Under the pieces are notes generated by a model. That model saw nothing but the letters and a program-made list of their open reading frames with translations. It was not told where the DNA came from and searched no databases. Shown here one piece after another: positions 6,061 to 9,088 of a stretch of 9,088 nucleotides of DNA (its first letter is position 1; the number at the start of each line of letters is the position of its first letter). The stretch spans positions 1-9,088 of the forward strand of contig JBJOPY010000295.1 in NCBI GenBank assembly GCA_046050405.1, read 5' to 3'. The position numbers were made by a program, and so were the translations under genes. This DNA is from JADKCL01 sp046050405 (GTDB taxonomy: Bacteria; Bacteroidota; Bacteroidia; J057; JADKCL01).

Positions 6061-6912
6061 TCAGGATCGAGTACCGGGTTCCTGGAGGAGGAAGATCGCT
6101 TCCTCTTCGATCCGTACAAGGTTCCTCTTGAGGAGCATCCCGGCTGCACGCTTGAAGGTCTTCTTGCTCATCTTCAGGTGCTTCTGGATCGCTTCTGGAT
6201 TGCTTTTGTCTCCATAGGGCAGATGTCCTCCGCACTTCCTCAAATGCTCCAGCAGCAGCTCCGCCTGAGTTTCCACATTCTCGAACCCGATCGGGTGTAG
6301 GCTCAGGTCGATCTTATTGTCCTCGCGGATGCTCCGGATGTATCCCTTCATCTTGTCCCCGATGTGCAGGGGTTCATGCAAGTCTGTCCGAAATACCATT
6401 CCTATATGGCGATTGTTCACGATGGCGCGGAACCCGATTTCCGTCTGTTCCCAAACCTGCAGGAACACCTCGTCGCCCACCTCGAAGTCAATCTGGTCAT
6501 TGCTGAGATGGCGGCGGATGCGATTCGTGCAGACCAATCTGCCGCTGACGGGGTCGAGGTACAGGTACACCATGTATCTCCGCCCTTCCTCCATCCGGGG
6601 ATCCTGCTCCCGGTACGGCGCGAGAAGGTCTTTCTCCAGTCCCCAGTCGAGAAACGCGCCAATCGTGCCGACCTGCTTCACTTTCAGATAGGCGAAGCTG
6701 TCACGGATGATGAGCGGACGCAAGGTCGTCGCGACTGGGCGCTGCTGTGCGTCACGGTACACAAATACATCCAGCTTGTCCCCTATTTTGGCATCTTTAG
6801 GACAGTACTTATTGGGGAGCAGCACCTCATTCCCCTCCTCATCTGCAAGGTACAAACCAAATTTCGTGTCGCCAACGACTTCGAGGGCATTCCATTTCCC
6901 GATGTTCATCAT
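6061..6912 (-). CDS. cvfB: CvfB/YitL-family S1-like RNA-binding protein
   Basis: From the paired ATG ATG at 6912-6907 this encodes 283 residues, the usual length for CvfB-type proteins; the GTG at 6966 would add an atypical extension. The order is N-terminal S1-like beta domains (about 3-62, GKWNALEVVGDTKFGLYLAD, and 68-130, SFAYLKVKQVGTIGAFLDWG with LLAPYREQ), then a third S1-like domain (about 145-206, VGDEVFLQVWEQTEIGFRAI, IRSIREDNKIDLSL), and a C-terminal winged helix (about 214-280, AIQKHLKMSKKTFKRAAGMLLKR). CvfB (Staphylococcus) and YitL (Bacillus) are cytoplasmic nucleic-acid-binding proteins, and CvfB influences virulence gene expression; the Bacteroidota members are uncharacterised as far as I know. 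A TAATTTCG sequence just upstream of the ATG is a one-mismatch -7 box and would imply an almost leaderless mRNA, but its -33 partner is missing. The gene is convergent with the interrupted membrane gene and separate from hrpB. Confidence 0.88.
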   Translation of the reverse strand: MMNIGKWNALEVVGDTKFGLYLADEEGNEVLLPNKYCPKDAKIGDKLDVFVYRDAQQRPVATTLRPLIIRDSFAYLKVKQVGTIGAFLDWGLEKDLLAPYREQDPRMEEGRRYMVYLYLDPVSGRLVCTNRIRRHLSNDQIDFEVGDEVFLQVWEQTEIGFRAIVNNRHIGMVFRTDLHEPLHIGDKMKGYIRSIREDNKIDLSLHPIGFENVETQAELLLEHLRKCGGHLPYGDKSNPEAIQKHLKMSKKTFKRAAGMLLKRNLVRIEEEAIFLLQEPGTRS

Positions 6913-7185
6913 GGCTGCGAAATTAGATGAAATTCCTTCCAAAACCTTGGATTGGCTTTGGAGCACACTTGGTCAACACCATATATAAAGGTTTAGGATA
7001 TTGGATTCTAGAAATGTTGATGGGCATGGGATGATCCTATTGGGAAGAAGCTTTCCCCCCATCGCGTCATCTTCGACGGGTGCCCCCGAATTGTTCTGCC
7101 GCAAGATCTGGAAACGCGAAGAAGAAATGCGATCGGCCAGACGATGGGACTGTGCTCTAATTCCCTTGCGGCTCCCTTCTGCCGT

Positions 7186-9088
7186 TCAGGTTCCCCGCTT
7201 CTTCAATCCCCGGATTGCCGCTGCGGTGAAGGGATCCTCCGGCCAGAAGTGCTTCGGGTACCGGCCGCGCAGGTCTTTGCGTACATCGGCATAGGCATTT
7301 GCCCAGAAGCTGCGCAGGTCCTGGGTCACGGCACAGGGGCGATAGGCGGGCGAAAGCAGATGGATCAGTACAGGATTGCGGCCCTGGTTCACAGTAGGCG
7401 TGTCCATCTGACCAAACATCTCTTGCAGCCGAACCGCCAGTATCGGTGCGTGTCCATCCATGAAATATGCCAAGTTGATCTGCGAACCGCTGGGCACTTC
7501 CAATTTCCTCGGAGCGAACTGGTCCAGCTGCTGCGGCTTGGGCCATGGAAGCAGCCCTGACAGCAAACCCATCAAGTCTAACTTCTTGAAATCATCCCGT
7601 CGGCGGACATGCCCGATGTAAGGGCCGAGCCATTCCTTCAGGCTGCGCAGCAATGCCTCCGTGGATACGTCCGGCCAGTCTTCGCTGGGCCGCCAAGCCC
7701 TCAGGCTCAGCACCCGTGCCTGCCAGTTTGCAATCTCGTCATTCCAAGGCAGCAAGCCCGGTTCTTCCTGGATCGCTGCACAGATCACGGGCACTGCTTC
7801 CGCCGGAAGGGGGTGCTGGAGCGGCTTCGCACTCACCAGCAGGCTGCCTATGCATTCCTCTTCCTGCACGAGCAGGAGTCCTTGCTGATGGTTCCATTTC
7901 AAGACATGCTGCGTTCGGATCAAGTCCCCCAAATCCTCTGGATGCACGGGCGCGGCCAAGTGAATCCGCCCCTCCTGAACGCCGGCATCCATGATTCCGA
8001 TTGCCAGCCATTCCGAGTCGGCCAATGGATCCTGCTGCTGCAGGCCGCCCCTCCGTCCATTGCTGAGCTTATAGGACGGGGGCGAGGTGCCTTGCCGTTT
8101 GGCGACCCGCTCGGGGTATGCTGCCGCGAGGAGTTGACCCGCCTTGTATGGGCCGGCGTGCCCTTCGCAGGGATCGCAGTGCAGGATGCGGCGCCAGGTG
8201 CTGCTGAGCTGCTCCAGCCTGTGGAGGACATTGCTGTCACCCGGGCCACGTTCACCCAGGCGGTATGCGCACAGTGCATCCAGCCGCAGCCGCAGGTCCG
8301 CGCCGGTGTCGCGCGGAAGCGGATCCCGTTCCTCCAGTATTGCTGCGATGTCGCTGGCAAGTCCTGGAAGCCTGAAGCGTTCGCCTTCCGTGAGCATGTG
8401 CGCGATCCTGGGATGTGTGGGCAGCCGTAGGAGAGCCTTGCCATGAGGGGTGATCTTGCCTTGCTCCACGGCGCCCAGGTCTGCCAGCAGATTCATCGCT
8501 TGCTTCAGGGCTCCGGGTGGGGGCGGTGTCGGCCATGCCATGCCGGGCATGTCTTTCACCCCCCAGTTCAGCAGCTCGATCGCCAGCGGGCAGAGGTCGG
8601 CTTGGAGGATTTCGGGAAGGCGTCTCGGTTGCAAGTGGGCATGGCTGGCCTCGCTCCAGAGGCGGTAGCAGATGCCCGGCCCGAGTCGTCCTGCCCGCCC
8701 TGCCCGTTGGTCGGCGGCATCACGGGTCACTTGCACGGTCTCCAAGCGGGTCAGGCCAGAGCGTGGGTCGAATCGAGGCACGCGGGCCAGGCCAGCGTCG
8801 ATGACGACGCGTATTCCTTCAATGGTCAGGCTGGTCTCGGCGATGGTGGTTGCCAAGACGACCTTTCGGCAGCCTGCACCATCGGGTACGATGGCGGCCT
8901 GCTGCTGCTGCTGCGGCAGGTCGCCGTAGAGCGGATGCACCGCGACCGCTGTGGGAAGGCTCTCGGAGAGGGCCGCTGCGACATGGGTGATCTCCGCGGC
9001 ACCCGGTAGGAAGGCAAGCACATCGCCGGTCTCCTCGCGCAGGGCCTTGCGAATAGTCGCTGCCACATGTGCTTCCAGGCGTTGATGG
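7186..9088 (-). CDS. hrpB: ATP-dependent helicase HrpB, N-terminus beyond the right edge
   Basis: The frame is open to the window edge, and codons upstream of the GTG at 9066 continue the protein (HQRLEAH), so that GTG is internal. About 633 residues are visible of roughly 820-840 in typical HrpB, so the first RecA-like domain with the Walker A and DExH motifs is missing. Visible are helicase motif IV (VLAFLPG, visible residues 23-29), motif V (TTIAETSLTIEG, about 80-91) and motif VI (QRAGRAGR, 127-134). These are followed by the HA2 region (ELLNWGVKDMPGMAWPTPPP, then ITPHGKALLRLPTHPRIAHML) and the HrpB-specific C-terminal domain ending YADVRKDLRGRYPKHFWPEDP. HrpB is a DEAH/RHA-type RNA helicase of unclear cellular role, dispensable in Escherichia coli. 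A five-glutamine run lies in the second RecA domain, just after LYGDLP. No frameshift or internal stop is seen. The 273-base gap to cvfB on the same strand suggests separate transcription. Confidence 0.95.
   Translation of the reverse strand, partial: HQRLEAHVAATIRKALREETGDVLAFLPGAAEITHVAAALSESLPTAVAVHPLYGDLPQQQQQAAIVPDGAGCRKVVLATTIAETSLTIEGIRVVIDAGLARVPRFDPRSGLTRLETVQVTRDAADQRAGRAGRLGPGICYRLWSEASHAHLQPRRLPEILQADLCPLAIELLNWGVKDMPGMAWPTPPPPGALKQAMNLLADLGAVEQGKITPHGKALLRLPTHPRIAHMLTEGERFRLPGLASDIAAILEERDPLPRDTGADLRLRLDALCAYRLGERGPGDSNVLHRLEQLSSTWRRILHCDPCEGHAGPYKAGQLLAAAYPERVAKRQGTSPPSYKLSNGRRGGLQQQDPLADSEWLAIGIMDAGVQEGRIHLAAPVHPEDLGDLIRTQHVLKWNHQQGLLLVQEEECIGSLLVSAKPLQHPLPAEAVPVICAAIQEEPGLLPWNDEIANWQARVLSLRAWRPSEDWPDVSTEALLRSLKEWLGPYIGHVRRRDDFKKLDLMGLLSGLLPWPKPQQLDQFAPRKLEVPSGSQINLAYFMDGHAPILAVRLQEMFGQMDTPTVNQGRNPVLIHLLSPAYRPCAVTQDLRSFWANAYADVRKDLRGRYPKHFWPEDPFTAAAIRGLKKRGT
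8899..8913. repeat. Five tandem CTG triplets inside hrpB
   Basis: The plus strand reads CTG five times in a row. On the coding strand these are CAG codons giving five consecutive glutamines. The repeat is in frame, so copy-number change would alter only the length of a glutamine run near helicase motif IV-V. Confidence 0.8.

Noticed and set aside
6364..6930. A 188-codon plus-strand open frame opposite cvfB
   Set aside because: It lies entirely against the clear CvfB coding region and shows no independent signals.
6913..7185. tRNA or small RNA gene in the cvfB/hrpB gap
   Set aside because: I found no cloverleaf arms, no CCA end and no strong hairpin beyond a 5-base GGGAA/TTCCC stem near 7042-7056.
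7609..8430. A 273-codon plus-strand open frame opposite hrpB
   Set aside because: It is fully inside hrpB, which is recognisable throughout. Composition is shadow-like and no domain is seen.

Overview
The window looks like a piece of a Bacteroidota chromosome. The evidence is Bacteroidota-style -7 boxes (TAnnTTTG) in front of two genes, A-rich leaders without clear Shine-Dalgarno sites, a signal peptide ending in LAQ, and a gene set (lone TerD, DUF547 secreted protein, CvfB-type S1 protein, HrpB) that fits the phylum. Base composition looks fairly GC-rich for the phylum, so a Saprospiria-like or other GC-rich lineage is possible. This placement is inference, not proof.

Layout, left to right: (1) the C-terminal part of a zinc-ribbon/membrane-anchored protein, cut by the left edge (+); (2) a small cysteine-containing lipoprotein (-), convergent with (1); (3) a solitary TerD-family gene (+), divergent from (2); (4) an ECF sigma factor fused to a long helical repeat-like C-terminal region (-), convergent with TerD, with GC-rich hairpins between them; (5) a secreted DUF547 protein (-); (6) a membrane protein of the LPG_synthase_TM/UPF0104 family (+), divergent from (5) and interrupted by one in-frame TAG codon; (7) a CvfB/YitL-type S1 RNA-binding protein (-), convergent with (6); (8) the C-terminal three quarters of the DExH helicase HrpB (-), cut by the right edge.

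Most genes alternate in direction or are separated by more than 200 bases, so they are probably transcribed singly. I see no operon, mobile element, CRISPR array, tRNA or rRNA, and no convincing defence or biosynthetic cluster. The most notable items are the amber-interrupted membrane gene, the sigma factor with a large C-terminal extension and no neighbouring anti-sigma gene, and the strong GC/G-rich hairpins in the intergenic spaces. I do not see clear evidence of a new multi-gene system.

All intergenic stretches are under 300 bases. The longest are 6913-7185 (273 bases, upstream of CvfB and downstream of HrpB; nothing convincing seen in it) and 949-1221 (273 bases, divergent promoter region of the lipoprotein and TerD genes).
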